64,000 nucleotides of DNA from Pukyongia sp963768085 (GTDB lineage Bacteria > Bacteroidota > Bacteroidia > Flavobacteriales > Flavobacteriaceae): positions 1 through 64,000 of the forward strand of contig CAVYGO010000002.1 in the NCBI GenBank assembly GCA_963768085.1, in the 5' to 3' direction. Both the position numbers and the translations under genes were made by a program. Positions within the stretch are counted from its first letter, which is position 1; each line of letters begins with the position of its first letter. Below are positions 27,393 through 36,474 of the stretch, in pieces. The notes below the pieces were generated by a model. The model had not been told where the DNA came from. It made no database searches and worked only from the letters and a program-made list of their open reading frames with translations.

Positions 27393-29318
27393 TTAACTTT
27401 TTTTGGCGGTTCGAACCTTTTTCAGCCCGATTATAGACAACGGTGGCAGATCGAGAGCTACCGATTGTTTTCGAAATTGCCATTCAAGGGCTTCAGACGT
27501 GTATTGTTTGGCAATCTTATAACCGCTTCCTCCGAATACAGTATCATCGCTGTTGAAGATCAGTTTATACTTGCCCGATGCGGGCAGACCAATTCGGTAA
27601 TTGTCCCGCGGTATAGGTGTCATGTTAGCCACCATGATCACATCATCCTTTTCTTTTTCACCTTTCCTGATGTATGCCAATACTGAATTCTCAGCATCAT
27701 TATAATCGATCCATTCGAATCCTTCCCCTACAAACTGCTTCTGATGCAGGGCGGGCTCTTTTTGATATAATTTATTTACCTCAGAAACCAGTTTCTGTAT
27801 GCCTTTATGATAATCGTTTTCCAATAAGTGCCAGTCAAGACTGTTCTGAAAATTCCACTCATTACTTTGTCCGAACTCTCCTCCCATAAATAATAGCTTA
27901 CTTCCCGGATGCGTATACATATAGCCATAGAGCAGTCTGAGATTGGCAAACTTCTGCCATTCATCACCGGGCATTCTTCCCAGTAAGGACTGTTTTCCAT
28001 ATACGACTTCATCATGGCTCAATGGCAACATGAAGTTCTCTGTGAAGGCATAGGTCATACTAAAGGTGATATCATTCTGATGGTGTCTTCGGTATACAGG
28101 TTCTTTTTTGAAGTATTCCAAGGTATCGTGCATCCATCCCATCATCCATTTCATTCCGAAGCCAAGCCCACCTAAATAGGTTGGTTTTGAAACCATGGGA
28201 AATGAAGTAGATTCCTCGGCGATGGTCTGCACACCTTTAAAACTGCCATAAACTTCTTCATTCAGTTCTTTGAAAAACGAAATAGTATCCAGATTTTCCC
28301 TGCCGCCAAACTCATTGGGTTCCCATTCGCCCTCTTCACGAGAGTAATCCAGGTATAGCATACTGGCTACGGCGTCCACACGCAATCCGTCCGCATGATA
28401 CCGATCAAGCCAGTAGATCGCATTACTTATCAAAAACGCACGCACTTCGTTTCTTCCGTAATTGAAGATCAAGCTTTTCCAATCAGGGTGATAGCCTTTA
28501 CGTCTGTCGGGATGTTCATACAGATGTGAGCCGTCAAAATTCCCCAGACCATGGGCATCTTCAGGAAAGTGGGAGGGAACCCAGTCCAGAATAACCCCGA
28601 TACCATTTTTATGAAGTTCATCTACCAGGTACATGAAATCTTCAGGCTTGCCAAAACGTGAAGTAGGCGCAAAATAACCTGTAAGCTGATAGCCCCATGA
28701 GGGATCGTACGGATATTCCATAACCGGCATGAATTCTACATGGGTGAAATTCATCTTTTTCAGATAGGCAGGAAGTTCTTTGGCGAGTTCCAAATAGGTA
28801 AGTGACCTGTTTTCTTCCGCATTACGCATCCATGAGCCAATATGCATCTCGTATACCGAAAACGGTTTGTCCAGACGATTGATATCCTTCCTTTTTTTCA
28901 TCCAGCTCTTGTCTTGCCAGTCATAAGTGCTGTCCCAGACAATAGACGCCGTGTTGGGTGGATGTTCGCAACGTGAAGCGAAAGGATCTGCTTTCTCAGT
29001 TTTTACATCGCCGTGATTTGAATGGATCTTGTATTTGTATTTGGAGCCTTTCTCCACACCGGGAATAAATCCTTCCCAGATGCCGGAAGAATCCCAGCGG
29101 TTACTTAAAGGATGCTCTCCTTCAATCCAGTAGTTGAAATCACCGATAACCGATACAGCCTTAGCCGATGGAGCCCATACCGCAAAATAAACACCTTTCT
29201 GTCTATCTAATTCGGTGAGATGTGCTCCGAGCTTTTCATAAAGCCGGAAATGCTTACCTGCCTTAAACAGGTCTATGTCAAATTCGGTAAAAAAACTATG
29301 TGGAATTACGTTGCTCAT
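27393..29318 (-). CDS. glgB: 1,4-alpha-glucan branching enzyme GlgB
   Basis: Protein of 641 residues starting at the ATG at 29318. It has the CBM48 domain (about 25-125, VYFAVWAPSAKAVSVIGDFN) and a GH13 barrel with YEMHIGSW, DWVPSHFP, the nucleophile motif GLRVDAVASMLYLDY (Asp315), the acid in IAEEST and LPLSHDEV. These are the hallmarks of GlgB, which forms alpha-1,6 branches in glycogen or alpha-glucan; the second N-terminal domain of the longer E. coli type is absent. Its ATG overlaps the end of the maltokinase gene by four bases, so translation is coupled. Product order GlgE -> Mak -> GlgB reflects the maltose-1-phosphate route to branched alpha-glucan. Confidence 0.95.
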   Translation of the reverse strand: MSNVIPHSFFTEFDIDLFKAGKHFRLYEKLGAHLTELDRQKGVYFAVWAPSAKAVSVIGDFNYWIEGEHPLSNRWDSSGIWEGFIPGVEKGSKYKYKIHSNHGDVKTEKADPFASRCEHPPNTASIVWDSTYDWQDKSWMKKRKDINRLDKPFSVYEMHIGSWMRNAEENRSLTYLELAKELPAYLKKMNFTHVEFMPVMEYPYDPSWGYQLTGYFAPTSRFGKPEDFMYLVDELHKNGIGVILDWVPSHFPEDAHGLGNFDGSHLYEHPDRRKGYHPDWKSLIFNYGRNEVRAFLISNAIYWLDRYHADGLRVDAVASMLYLDYSREEGEWEPNEFGGRENLDTISFFKELNEEVYGSFKGVQTIAEESTSFPMVSKPTYLGGLGFGMKWMMGWMHDTLEYFKKEPVYRRHHQNDITFSMTYAFTENFMLPLSHDEVVYGKQSLLGRMPGDEWQKFANLRLLYGYMYTHPGSKLLFMGGEFGQSNEWNFQNSLDWHLLENDYHKGIQKLVSEVNKLYQKEPALHQKQFVGEGFEWIDYNDAENSVLAYIRKGEKEKDDVIMVANMTPIPRDNYRIGLPASGKYKLIFNSDDTVFGGSGYKIAKQYTSEALEWQFRKQSVALDLPPLSIIGLKKVRTAKKS

Positions 29319-30952
29319 ATATTCTGTTCTTCGTTCATTATGGAGGCGATACCTTCCAGGGGGATTACTGCCCACAACGGGCGTGCATTCATTTCGTAGC
29401 CCAATTCATAAACCGCTTTTTCCAGCATTGAATATTTCAGCATAAAAACACGTTCCTGGTTATAACCGATATTCAAATTAGCGTCCTGAACCAGATTGGT
29501 GTAGGTTTCCAGAAATACGCCAATAAAATAGCGATAGAGGCATTCGCCGGCCTTGTACAATTCGTCCTGCAAGAAAGGATATTTCTGTCCGTTATTGAAA
29601 ATAGTAGCATACACCGCGTAATGAAAAGAGCGGAACATGCCCGCAATATCCTTAAGTGGAGGCTGTTTTACCACACGATCGCGAATCGTACTTTCCGGTT
29701 CTCCTTCAAAGTCCAGAATATAGAAATCATTTTCGGTTACAAGTACCTGTCCCAGGTGATAATCACCATGAACCCTAATGCGTTCACCTTTAAGTTTCGT
29801 CCAGTCGTAAGCTAGAAAACGCTTCCGTATCTCATTCTTCTGTTCCAGGAATTGTTTGGCAAGCTTCATGGTATCTCCTTTTAGCTTGTGCATATTGTTT
29901 TCAACTATGTTCAACCTGTTCTGAAACTGGTATAATAGTCTATTTTTTAACCAAACCTCATAATCCCGATTGAAATGCTGAGGGGTAAAGTTGGTATCCT
30001 CGAATTCCGATCCCAATGCTATGTGCATTTCCGCGGTTCGCTGCGCCAGTTTCTGCATTTTCAGGAAAATGTCCAACCCTGCCCAATCGATAATTTCATG
30101 AGGGACATCTTTTAACGGCAGGCGGACGAATAATTCGGTGGCTGGCAGTGCGTCGATCTCTATGTTTTTATTACTGAGATTCTGGAAGATCACGTCTAAC
30201 TTTTCGAGCATATATTCCCAGGCATCGCCTTTGTTTTCAACCATTTGCTGCATTAAAGCAATGGTAATAACCAAATTATCGGTGTCGATTATATTTAAGC
30301 TGCCTAAATAACCCGGTGTATTTTTAAATCCTTTCTTATCTGAAAGAAACAACGACATTTCAAAATCCGGATTCTTATTGGCATATATCCGTCTGAAGAA
30401 CTTGATCACGCAGTTATCATTAACGATCACCGAGGTATTGCTTTGTTCCACTCCCATGTTTCGGGAGGATATGTATTCGGTCTCTGTTAGCCTGTCACCC
30501 TTGTGATATTGCACCCGGGTCGAATCGTTCGGCACAGCATTAAGGATGCGTTCGAAAACCACTTTTCGGAAAGCTTCAAGATTGATAGCATCTATAATAT
30601 AACCATCAGTTCCCTGAATACTCAAAGGAAGAATTCGATCGTTCCGGGCGTAGTCCTCATCGGTAACGAATGCAATGGGAATGAAGTAATGCTGGTAAAA
30701 GGCTTCTTCAAAATTTACTTCCAGGATAAGCCCGTAATACATTTCTTCTTTTCGCTGAATTCGGAAATATTCGGTGAGTTCAATATATTTTAATTTACTG
30801 GACTTCCCGCCATACCAGCGCTGTTTCTGTATGTAATCTTCCAGTACTTCTGAAAGAAACATATTCACGAAGTCCTCATTATCCATCAACGATTCCCAGG
30901 GGAGGTCGAAATTCGATGGCTTTTTTGCTTTAGAAGTTTCCAGTTTTGCCAT
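29315..30952 (-). CDS. Maltokinase (Mak/Pep2-like)
   Basis: Protein of 545 residues with an aminoglycoside-phosphotransferase-like kinase fold. Its N-terminal cap contains QRWYGGKSSK (about 44-53), and the C-lobe has the catalytic Brenner loop HGDYHLGQVL (395-404) and the metal-binding DFEGEP (414-419), all characteristic of maltokinases. The enzyme phosphorylates maltose with ATP to maltose 1-phosphate, the donor for GlgE. The reading frame overlaps the stop of glgE (TAATG junction) and the start of glgB by four bases, so the three form a coupled operon. In many bacteria this domain is fused to trehalose synthase; here it is unfused and no trehalose synthase gene lies nearby. The source of maltose is therefore not evident from the window. 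Confidence 0.9.
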   Translation of the reverse strand: MAKLETSKAKKPSNFDLPWESLMDNEDFVNMFLSEVLEDYIQKQRWYGGKSSKLKYIELTEYFRIQRKEEMYYGLILEVNFEEAFYQHYFIPIAFVTDEDYARNDRILPLSIQGTDGYIIDAINLEAFRKVVFERILNAVPNDSTRVQYHKGDRLTETEYISSRNMGVEQSNTSVIVNDNCVIKFFRRIYANKNPDFEMSLFLSDKKGFKNTPGYLGSLNIIDTDNLVITIALMQQMVENKGDAWEYMLEKLDVIFQNLSNKNIEIDALPATELFVRLPLKDVPHEIIDWAGLDIFLKMQKLAQRTAEMHIALGSEFEDTNFTPQHFNRDYEVWLKNRLLYQFQNRLNIVENNMHKLKGDTMKLAKQFLEQKNEIRKRFLAYDWTKLKGERIRVHGDYHLGQVLVTENDFYILDFEGEPESTIRDRVVKQPPLKDIAGMFRSFHYAVYATIFNNGQKYPFLQDELYKAGECLYRYFIGVFLETYTNLVQDANLNIGYNQERVFMLKYSMLEKAVYELGYEMNARPLWAVIPLEGIASIMNEEQNI

Positions 30953-32892
30953 TATTTACTGATTTTGAATAAATGAAAGGGCAGCGCGGGATGTAATTCC
31001 ACGAAATTCCATTCTTTATCCCACTGATAGCTACTACCCGTAATTAGATCGGTAACATTGATACGCTGACCTTCAAACACTCCTAATTCCGCTAAAGGCA
31101 ATTGTATCCACCCCTTCTGTGCGTAATATGGGTCCAGGTTAATGATCATCAGGGTTTCATCCTTTCGGTCATCACTGTATTTATAGTATGCCAGGAGCTG
31201 TTCATTTTCAACAGATAAGAACTGTATGTTATTTGTCTGCTGAAGGGATTCATGTTCTTTTCGTAAGTGATTGATCTTTGAGATCAGGATGGTAAGCTTA
31301 TTTTTTTGATCCCAATCCCAGTGTCGTAGCTGGAATTTTTCAGAATCCAGGTATTCTTCCCTGCCAGGAAGAGCTGCCGAAACCATTTGTTCAAATACCG
31401 GTCCGTAAATACCTGTATTTGAGCTTAATGTAGCTGAAAGAAAGTATCTTTGCAAGTGTATAGCCTCATTGCCTCCCTGTAGCGACCACGGATTGATGTC
31501 CGGCGTATTGGGCCAGAAATTGGGCCGGAAGAAATATCGCTGATCGGTCTTTGTTAATTCTTCCACATATTCTATCAATTCCTGTTTAGTATTCCGCCAG
31601 GTGAAATAAGTATAGGATTGCGTAAAGCCATGCTTGGCAAGCTGGTGCATAACTTTAGGACGCGTAAACGCTTCGGAAAGAAAAAGAACATCGGCATGCT
31701 TTTTCTTCACTTCGGCGATGAGCCAACCCCAGAAATAGAAAGGTTTGGTATGTGGATTATCCACTCGGAATACTTTGATACCACATTCTTCGATCCAGTA
31801 TAAGGCAGTATCGAGCATTTCCTGCCATAAATTCTTCCAGTCTTTACTTTCAAAATAGATAGGAAGGATGTCCTGGTATTTTTTAGGCGGGTTCTCGGCA
31901 TATTGTACGGTCCCGTCCGGGCGCCACTTAAACCATTGGGGGTGTTCTTTCACCCAGGGATGGTCGGGAGCCGCCTGTAAGGCGAAATCCATGGCAATCT
32001 CTATTTCTAGTTTGGCAGCTGCCTTTACCAGTTTCTTAAAATCCTCAACCGAACCTAATTCAGGATGGATATCTTTATGTCCGCCAAGCCTGGAGCCTAT
32101 TCCCCAAGTGGACCCAACGTCCATTTTAGTTGCTTGTGTTGTATTATTCTTTCCTTTTCGGTTTACTTCACCTATGGGATGAATGGGAGGGAAGTACAAG
32201 ATGTCGAAACCCATCTCGGCTACCCTGGGTAAGAGGCGTTCACAATCTTTAAATGATCCATGTTTTCCTTTTTCTTCCGATGCGGAGCGGGGAAAAAATT
32301 CATACCAGGTGCTGAAGCGCGCCTTCAGGCGATCTACATAGACCTTATAAACACTACTTTCATTATACAATAGCTTCGCAGGATACGTACTCAGGACGGT
32401 ATGAAGTTTATCCGACTGTGCCATTTCAATTGCTTTCGCATAAGCCTCAGGATCACGAAAAGAGGTGATACAGTCCAGCAGATAGTCTGTATCGCGCTTC
32501 GCTGCCCTGTTAACCATATCTTCCAATAGGAGGGCGCCCTCCAGTAATTCGGAAGTAACGGTTTGACCATCCTCGAGTTTTCTCCGAATACCATGCTGCC
32601 AGTTTAAGCCCTGGTCTACCCACGCCTGTATCTTGTACTGGTAAAATCCTTGCTTACTCACCTGAAAAGTTGAGCTCCATGCGTCATTTTCGGAAGGGCT
32701 CATTCTGGTTTCCTTCCAGCTTTTTTCTTTTTCATGTTTAAAAAGAACAGAGGCGGCAATAACATCATGTCCATCGGCAAAAACATCGGCAGCAACGGGT
32801 ATGATTTCGTTCACCACACTCTTCAGTGGGAATTCACCACCATGAACTAACGGGGTGATATTTTCAATAATAACCCTGGATTGGTTATACAT
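30952..32892 (-). CDS. glgE: Alpha-1,4-glucan:maltose-1-phosphate maltosyltransferase GlgE
   Basis: Protein of 646 residues, the usual size of GlgE (GH13_3). It has an N-terminal beta domain (about 25-125) and a helical insert. The GH13 barrel includes YEFFPRS, PIHPIGEVNRKGKNN and AMDFALQAAPDHPWVKEHP. The nucleophile motif is FRVDNPHTKP (Asp378) and the acid/base lies in FLSEAFTRP (Glu407). These inserts around the maltosyl-phosphate site are distinctive of GlgE rather than of amylases. The enzyme extends alpha-1,4-glucan from maltose 1-phosphate. It is the first gene of the operon with maltokinase and glgB; a TATCTTTA sequence about 30 bases upstream of the ATG (near 32920) resembles, but does not match, the Bacteroidota -7 element. 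Confidence 0.94.
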   Translation of the reverse strand: MYNQSRVIIENITPLVHGGEFPLKSVVNEIIPVAADVFADGHDVIAASVLFKHEKEKSWKETRMSPSENDAWSSTFQVSKQGFYQYKIQAWVDQGLNWQHGIRRKLEDGQTVTSELLEGALLLEDMVNRAAKRDTDYLLDCITSFRDPEAYAKAIEMAQSDKLHTVLSTYPAKLLYNESSVYKVYVDRLKARFSTWYEFFPRSASEEKGKHGSFKDCERLLPRVAEMGFDILYFPPIHPIGEVNRKGKNNTTQATKMDVGSTWGIGSRLGGHKDIHPELGSVEDFKKLVKAAAKLEIEIAMDFALQAAPDHPWVKEHPQWFKWRPDGTVQYAENPPKKYQDILPIYFESKDWKNLWQEMLDTALYWIEECGIKVFRVDNPHTKPFYFWGWLIAEVKKKHADVLFLSEAFTRPKVMHQLAKHGFTQSYTYFTWRNTKQELIEYVEELTKTDQRYFFRPNFWPNTPDINPWSLQGGNEAIHLQRYFLSATLSSNTGIYGPVFEQMVSAALPGREEYLDSEKFQLRHWDWDQKNKLTILISKINHLRKEHESLQQTNNIQFLSVENEQLLAYYKYSDDRKDETLMIINLDPYYAQKGWIQLPLAELGVFEGQRINVTDLITGSSYQWDKEWNFVELHPALPFHLFKISK

Positions 32893-33047
32893 ATTCGAAT
32901 AATTTTTCTAGGCGTAAAGATATGAAACATAGCCTATTTACAACTCATATCAAATCAAAACCTACTACAACGTTAGAGTAGTGGCGACAGGTTCCCGGGC
33001 GGTTCATTTCGGCCTATTGCTTCCGACTTCAATTTGAATGAAATCTG

Positions 33048-34460
33048 CTATTGTTTGATGATCTTTCGTGTAATAATTCCTTCCGAAGCAACTATGTTCA
33101 CATAGTAGATCCCGCTGGAGAATGATGACATATCCAATCGAAAGTATCCTGCGGATACTTCGGTGTGAGTGCGTATTAGTTTTCCGAAGTTATCGTAGAT
33201 CAAAATTTCAACTTCTGAAATGTCCCCGGGCAACCGAAGGTTTAGTTCGTTCGTGACCGGATTCGGGTACAAACCAATGCCCTGAAGTTCACTGGCACCG
33301 GCATCTAAAATTATCACACCTACTGTTTCAAACCATGAAAAGGCATCACTAATATTAGCCGCGGTTACTATATCATCCACCAGATCCCCATTCAAATCGG
33401 CTGCAGTTATCGCAAAAGCCCCATTGGCATATGTAGGGTCGATACTGATGATATCTCCCGTAAAAACTCCTGATCCGTCATTTTCGTACCAGGCGAAAGC
33501 ATCTCCTGTAACTGCCGCTGTGATAATATCCATATCGCCATCCTGTTCAAGGTCTACCAGTGAAAGTCCCCTTGGTCCAATAGAGTAGTTTGAAGTATTA
33601 TCTATGATATTGGTGCTGAAGTTTTCGTTACCATCGTTTTCATACCATAAAAACTGGTTCGCATTATTGCTTCCCGCAGCGACATCCATATCACCATCAC
33701 CATCCAGATCGGCTACACCCAATGCAGTGGCTCCATTTGCGTTTACAGTGTCATCAATGGTATGAGGGGTAAAGATCCCTGACCCGTCATTTTCATACCA
33801 GGAATAGGTGTCTCCTGCAAAGGCCGCGACCACAATGTCCGGATCCAGGTCCTGGTCCAGATCTGCCACTCTGGCTACTCTTACGCCGTTGGTTCTGTTA
33901 TCACCTACACTAAGGACATTGAATACTGTAAAATTCTCGTTCCCATCATTTGCGTAAACAACTAAGGCATCCCCTGCATTTGCACCTCCTACAACGTCCA
34001 TATCCCCGTCATCATCGAAGTCGGCCGCATCGATGGAATAAGCTTCATCAGAGAGCGAAGAACTATCGATTACGTGGGTTATAAATACGCCGCTGCCATC
34101 ATTCTCATACCAGAGATAGGCATCGGCGGTAGAAGATGTTGCGAGGATATCAAGATCACCGTCTTCATCCAGGTCGAATGCCGTCACATACCGGGCTCCA
34201 TCCGCAGTAGCCCCGTTATCAATAGTGTTTCGTGTAAAATTTCCACTGCCATCGTTCAGATAGATAGAGAAGTAATCTGCCTGGAACGCCCCACCAATTA
34301 TATCAATATCCCCATCACCATCGAAGTCACCTGTGGTGACCGTGTTAGCGGCGTTTGCAGTTGGTTCCGCATTATCTATGATATTTGGACTGAAGGTAAT
34401 CTGAGAATAAGCAGTTACCGTAAACAAGGACAGGAGCGTGAGTTGTAAAGTTCTTTTCAT
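33048..34460 (-). CDS. T9SS-sorted FG-GAP/VCBS repeat protein
   Basis: Protein of 470 residues starting at the ATG at 34460, before a signal peptide (to about AYSQ). The body carries about seven FG-GAP/VCBS-type repeats with calcium-binding-like loops, for example GDFDGDGDIDIIGG, DLDEDGDLDILA, ADLDQDLDPDIVVA and ADLDGDGDMDVAAG. Each is followed by a WYENDGSGVFT unit, and together they form a seven-bladed propeller. The last 75 residues are a T9SS sorting domain (LYPNPVTNELNLRLP to ITRKIIKQ). Such proteins are secreted to the surface and are usually ligand or polysaccharide binding. The gene lies just past a terminator of the leucine-rich-repeat gene. Confidence 0.9.
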   Translation of the reverse strand: MKRTLQLTLLSLFTVTAYSQITFSPNIIDNAEPTANAANTVTTGDFDGDGDIDIIGGAFQADYFSIYLNDGSGNFTRNTIDNGATADGARYVTAFDLDEDGDLDILATSSTADAYLWYENDGSGVFITHVIDSSSLSDEAYSIDAADFDDDGDMDVVGGANAGDALVVYANDGNENFTVFNVLSVGDNRTNGVRVARVADLDQDLDPDIVVAAFAGDTYSWYENDGSGIFTPHTIDDTVNANGATALGVADLDGDGDMDVAAGSNNANQFLWYENDGNENFSTNIIDNTSNYSIGPRGLSLVDLEQDGDMDIITAAVTGDAFAWYENDGSGVFTGDIISIDPTYANGAFAITAADLNGDLVDDIVTAANISDAFSWFETVGVIILDAGASELQGIGLYPNPVTNELNLRLPGDISEVEILIYDNFGKLIRTHTEVSAGYFRLDMSSFSSGIYYVNIVASEGIITRKIIKQ

Positions 34461-34502
34461 GTATACATTTTTAAGTTCATTAAATATACTTGAAAAATAC
34501 GC

Positions 34503-34535
34503 ATAAAAAAAAGCGGCTCGCATTGCGGGCCGCTT
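34503..34535 (-). terminator. Intrinsic terminator of the leucine-rich-repeat gene (minus strand)
   Basis: An 11-base-pair GC-rich inverted repeat (arms 34511-34521 and 34525-34535) with a three-base loop is followed on the minus strand by a T-run (A-run at about 34505-34512). It lies 28 bases beyond the stop codon at 34563. Confidence 0.9.
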
Positions 34536-34562
34536 GAACTTATAATAGTTGGTTCTTATACT

Positions 34563-35270
34563 TTAATTATTATCGTCACTGGTTTCAATTGCGATAACCG
34601 ACTTAGCCGCAGGTACCACTCCTTTATCATTGAAGTCGAGTGTTGCAGAGGACGACATAAGGATCACGGAAAAATATTCTGTATTACTGAAATCATTTTC
34701 GGCGATCATTACCTCTTTCAGGCTGCTTATTTCTGATAATTCAGACGGAAGTTCCCCGGATAGCTTATTATCGAATACGTTGAAAACCTCTAAATTTTTC
34801 AAATATTTCAACGATCCGGGTAGTTCTCCCGTCAAATAGTTGCTGCTCAAGTGCAGTTGTTTAAGATCTTTCAGGTTACCTAGAGAAACCGGGACATTTC
34901 CTGAAATCTCATTGCCGTTAAAGGCAAGCATTTCTAGTTTGTCTAAATCACCTAAAGACGCCGGTAATTCACCCGAAATCTTATTAAATGATAATTCCAG
35001 TATTCTAAGATTTTTCAAATTACCTAAAGATTCTGGTAAAGATCCATCGATATTATTGAACAATAGACTTAGACCTGTCACCGTGTTATTTTCAATGGTA
35101 ACACCCTGCCAGTCGCTAACCGGAGTACTGAGATCCCAGGACTGGTTCCATTGGTCACCTTGAGTGGAATGGTAGAAATCTAATAGGGCTTGTTTTTCTG
35201 CTGGGGCAACTTGCGCACTTAATACTACTGTTACTAGTAGCAGGAGCAAGGTAGAAATTGATTTTTTCAT
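34563..35270 (-). CDS. Secreted leucine-rich-repeat protein
   Basis: Protein of 235 residues with a signal peptide ending around LSAQ. The first domain (QALLDFYHSTQGDQWNQSW ... WQGVTIENN) is the cap seen before plant-like LRRs in bacteria. Five or more LRR units of about 24 residues follow (NLRILELSFNKISGELPASL, KLEMLAFNGNEISGNVPVSL, LKQLHLSSNYLTGELPGSL and NLEVFNVFDNKLSGELPSEL). No T9SS sorting domain is obvious at the C-terminus (ending ETSDDNN). Likely a secreted or periplasmic protein-binding module; partner unknown. A strong terminator follows, so it is monocistronic or the last gene of its unit. Confidence 0.88.
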   Translation of the reverse strand: MKKSISTLLLLLVTVVLSAQVAPAEKQALLDFYHSTQGDQWNQSWDLSTPVSDWQGVTIENNTVTGLSLLFNNIDGSLPESLGNLKNLRILELSFNKISGELPASLGDLDKLEMLAFNGNEISGNVPVSLGNLKDLKQLHLSSNYLTGELPGSLKYLKNLEVFNVFDNKLSGELPSELSEISSLKEVMIAENDFSNTEYFSVILMSSSATLDFNDKGVVPAAKSVIAIETSDDNN

Positions 35271-35364
35271 TAGTTGAGGTTGAGAATTTACTTACAATAT
35301 TGCGTAAATAACGTCATTACCTCGCTAATGGACAAAAAAATTCGATGAAATGCACAATAAAATT

Positions 35365-36009
35365 TTAGTTTTGTGCGATTTTTTGTAGGAATTCTTTCGA
35401 GACCTCGTGTATTCCTGGGAATACTACCATCTGTAATTTATCACCGAACAAATTATTACCCTTCAATGATTCCTCGGTTTTTCTCGCTTCCGTGATGTAT
35501 TCGTCTTCGGTACCATACAAATAGGTAACACCGGTTTCAGCATTCATATAATGAAAATCGGGCGATTTCAGTTCTTTTGGAATCCCTCCGGAGTGAAGGA
35601 TTAATTGATCACATTGTATTTTTCTGTTGGCAAGCCAGCGAGTAGCGATGGAGACTCCCTGAGAATAACCTAAAACCAGGAAACGTCTTTCGTCAGGGAT
35701 TTGTTCCGATTCGCAAACAGCGTCGATATATTCAAGTACATTTTTAGTCTCTTCCAGAGTATCTTCCCGAGTTAACCAGGAGGCTCCAACATGCTTAAAA
35801 TCGGGCCCTATATAGTATTTGGAAGGTGCCTGTGGCGCAATGATATAGTTTTCTTCCGGATTCAGATCGGAAAAATATCTCAGGAAGTAGCGACCCAAAT
35901 ACCCCATTCCGTGAAATACGAGCCAAATGTTCCTTGTTTTAGGCGTAAGCGTGTTAAGCGTGGAATACGAAGCTGTTGCTTTATAACTTACTCTTTTTTC
36001 GAGGGTCAT
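35365..36009 (-). CDS. Alpha/beta hydrolase (phospholipase/carboxylesterase type)
   Basis: Protein of 214 residues with the compact alpha/beta hydrolase fold of the carboxylesterase/phospholipase (YpfH-like) group. HGMG forms an oxyanion segment (about 33-36), the nucleophile elbow is GYSQG (Ser116), a GTEDE segment contains the likely acid (about 168), and His201 lies in PGIHEV. It has no signal peptide, so it is cytoplasmic. The ATG at 36009 is chosen because longer in-frame extensions run across a well-matched promoter. It is divergent from the menaquinone gene cluster, with only 41 bases between the start codons. The natural substrate is unknown; serine esterase activity is the safest description. 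Confidence 0.87.
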   Translation of the reverse strand: MTLEKRVSYKATASYSTLNTLTPKTRNIWLVFHGMGYLGRYFLRYFSDLNPEENYIIAPQAPSKYYIGPDFKHVGASWLTREDTLEETKNVLEYIDAVCESEQIPDERRFLVLGYSQGVSIATRWLANRKIQCDQLILHSGGIPKELKSPDFHYMNAETGVTYLYGTEDEYITEARKTEESLKGNNLFGDKLQMVVFPGIHEVSKEFLQKIAQN

Positions 36010-36032
36010 TCTAGGTTCATTTTGTATTTTTA

Positions 36033-36064
36033 CAAATGTAATTGAATCCCATGAAGAACTCAAA
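36033..36064 (-). promoter_or_regulatory. Bacteroidota-type promoter of the alpha/beta hydrolase gene
   Basis: On the minus strand the -7 element TACATTTG (36040-36033) and a -33 TTTG (36064-36061) are separated by 20 bases, matching the TTTG-(17-23)-TAnnTTTG consensus. The -7 lies 23 bases before the ATG at 36009. The -33 element falls inside the first codons of the divergent thioesterase gene. Confidence 0.65.
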
Positions 36065-36470
36065 AGAAGATACACTCAAAGCCCTGGCTGCCATCCGTAA
36101 GAATACCCTGATGGAAACCCTTGAGATTGAATACATAGATGTTTCAGAAGATATGCTTGTTGCCAGAATGCCGGTTAATGCAAGGGTTCATCAGCCCGAT
36201 GGAGTGCTGCATGGAGGAGCCTCAGTGGCTTTAGCGGAGAGTGTGGGAAGTGCAGCAGCCATATTATTCCTCGATGGAGATGAAGTAAGTATTCGTGGGA
36301 TCGAAATTTCGGCAAATCACGTGAAAAGTGCTCGTGATGGCTATGTTTATGCAAAAGCCAAAATTCTTCACATGGGCAGAACCACCCAACTTTGGTCTAT
36401 TCCCATCGTAAATGAAAGTGATGAATTGATCTCGATGGTGAAACTAACCACTATAACTTTGAAAAAGTAA
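36051..36470 (+). CDS. PaaI family hotdog thioesterase (possible DHNA-CoA thioesterase)
   Basis: Protein of 139 residues starting at the ATG at 36051 (an upstream in-frame TTG at 36042 overlaps the promoter of the divergent gene). It contains the hotdog thioesterase signature HQPDGVLHGGASVALAESVGSAA, with the conserved Gly and Glu of the PaaI/YdiI/EntH type, followed by the EISANHVKSARDGYVYA and TTQLWSIPI strands. YdiI-like enzymes hydrolyse 1,4-dihydroxy-2-naphthoyl-CoA in menaquinone synthesis. Position supports that role: it is the first gene of a unit with menF (four-base gap) and menD. The assignment to that substrate is inference from context. Confidence 0.85.
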   Translation: MKNSKEDTLKALAAIRKNTLMETLEIEYIDVSEDMLVARMPVNARVHQPDGVLHGGASVALAESVGSAAAILFLDGDEVSIRGIEISANHVKSARDGYVYAKAKILHMGRTTQLWSIPIVNESDELISMVKLTTITLKK

Positions 36471-36474
36471 ACGG

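Noticed and set aside
32893..33047. Possible terminator or small RNA between glgE and the FG-GAP gene
   Set aside because: No stable inverted repeat with a T-run and no conserved-looking motif could be found in this 155-base gap.
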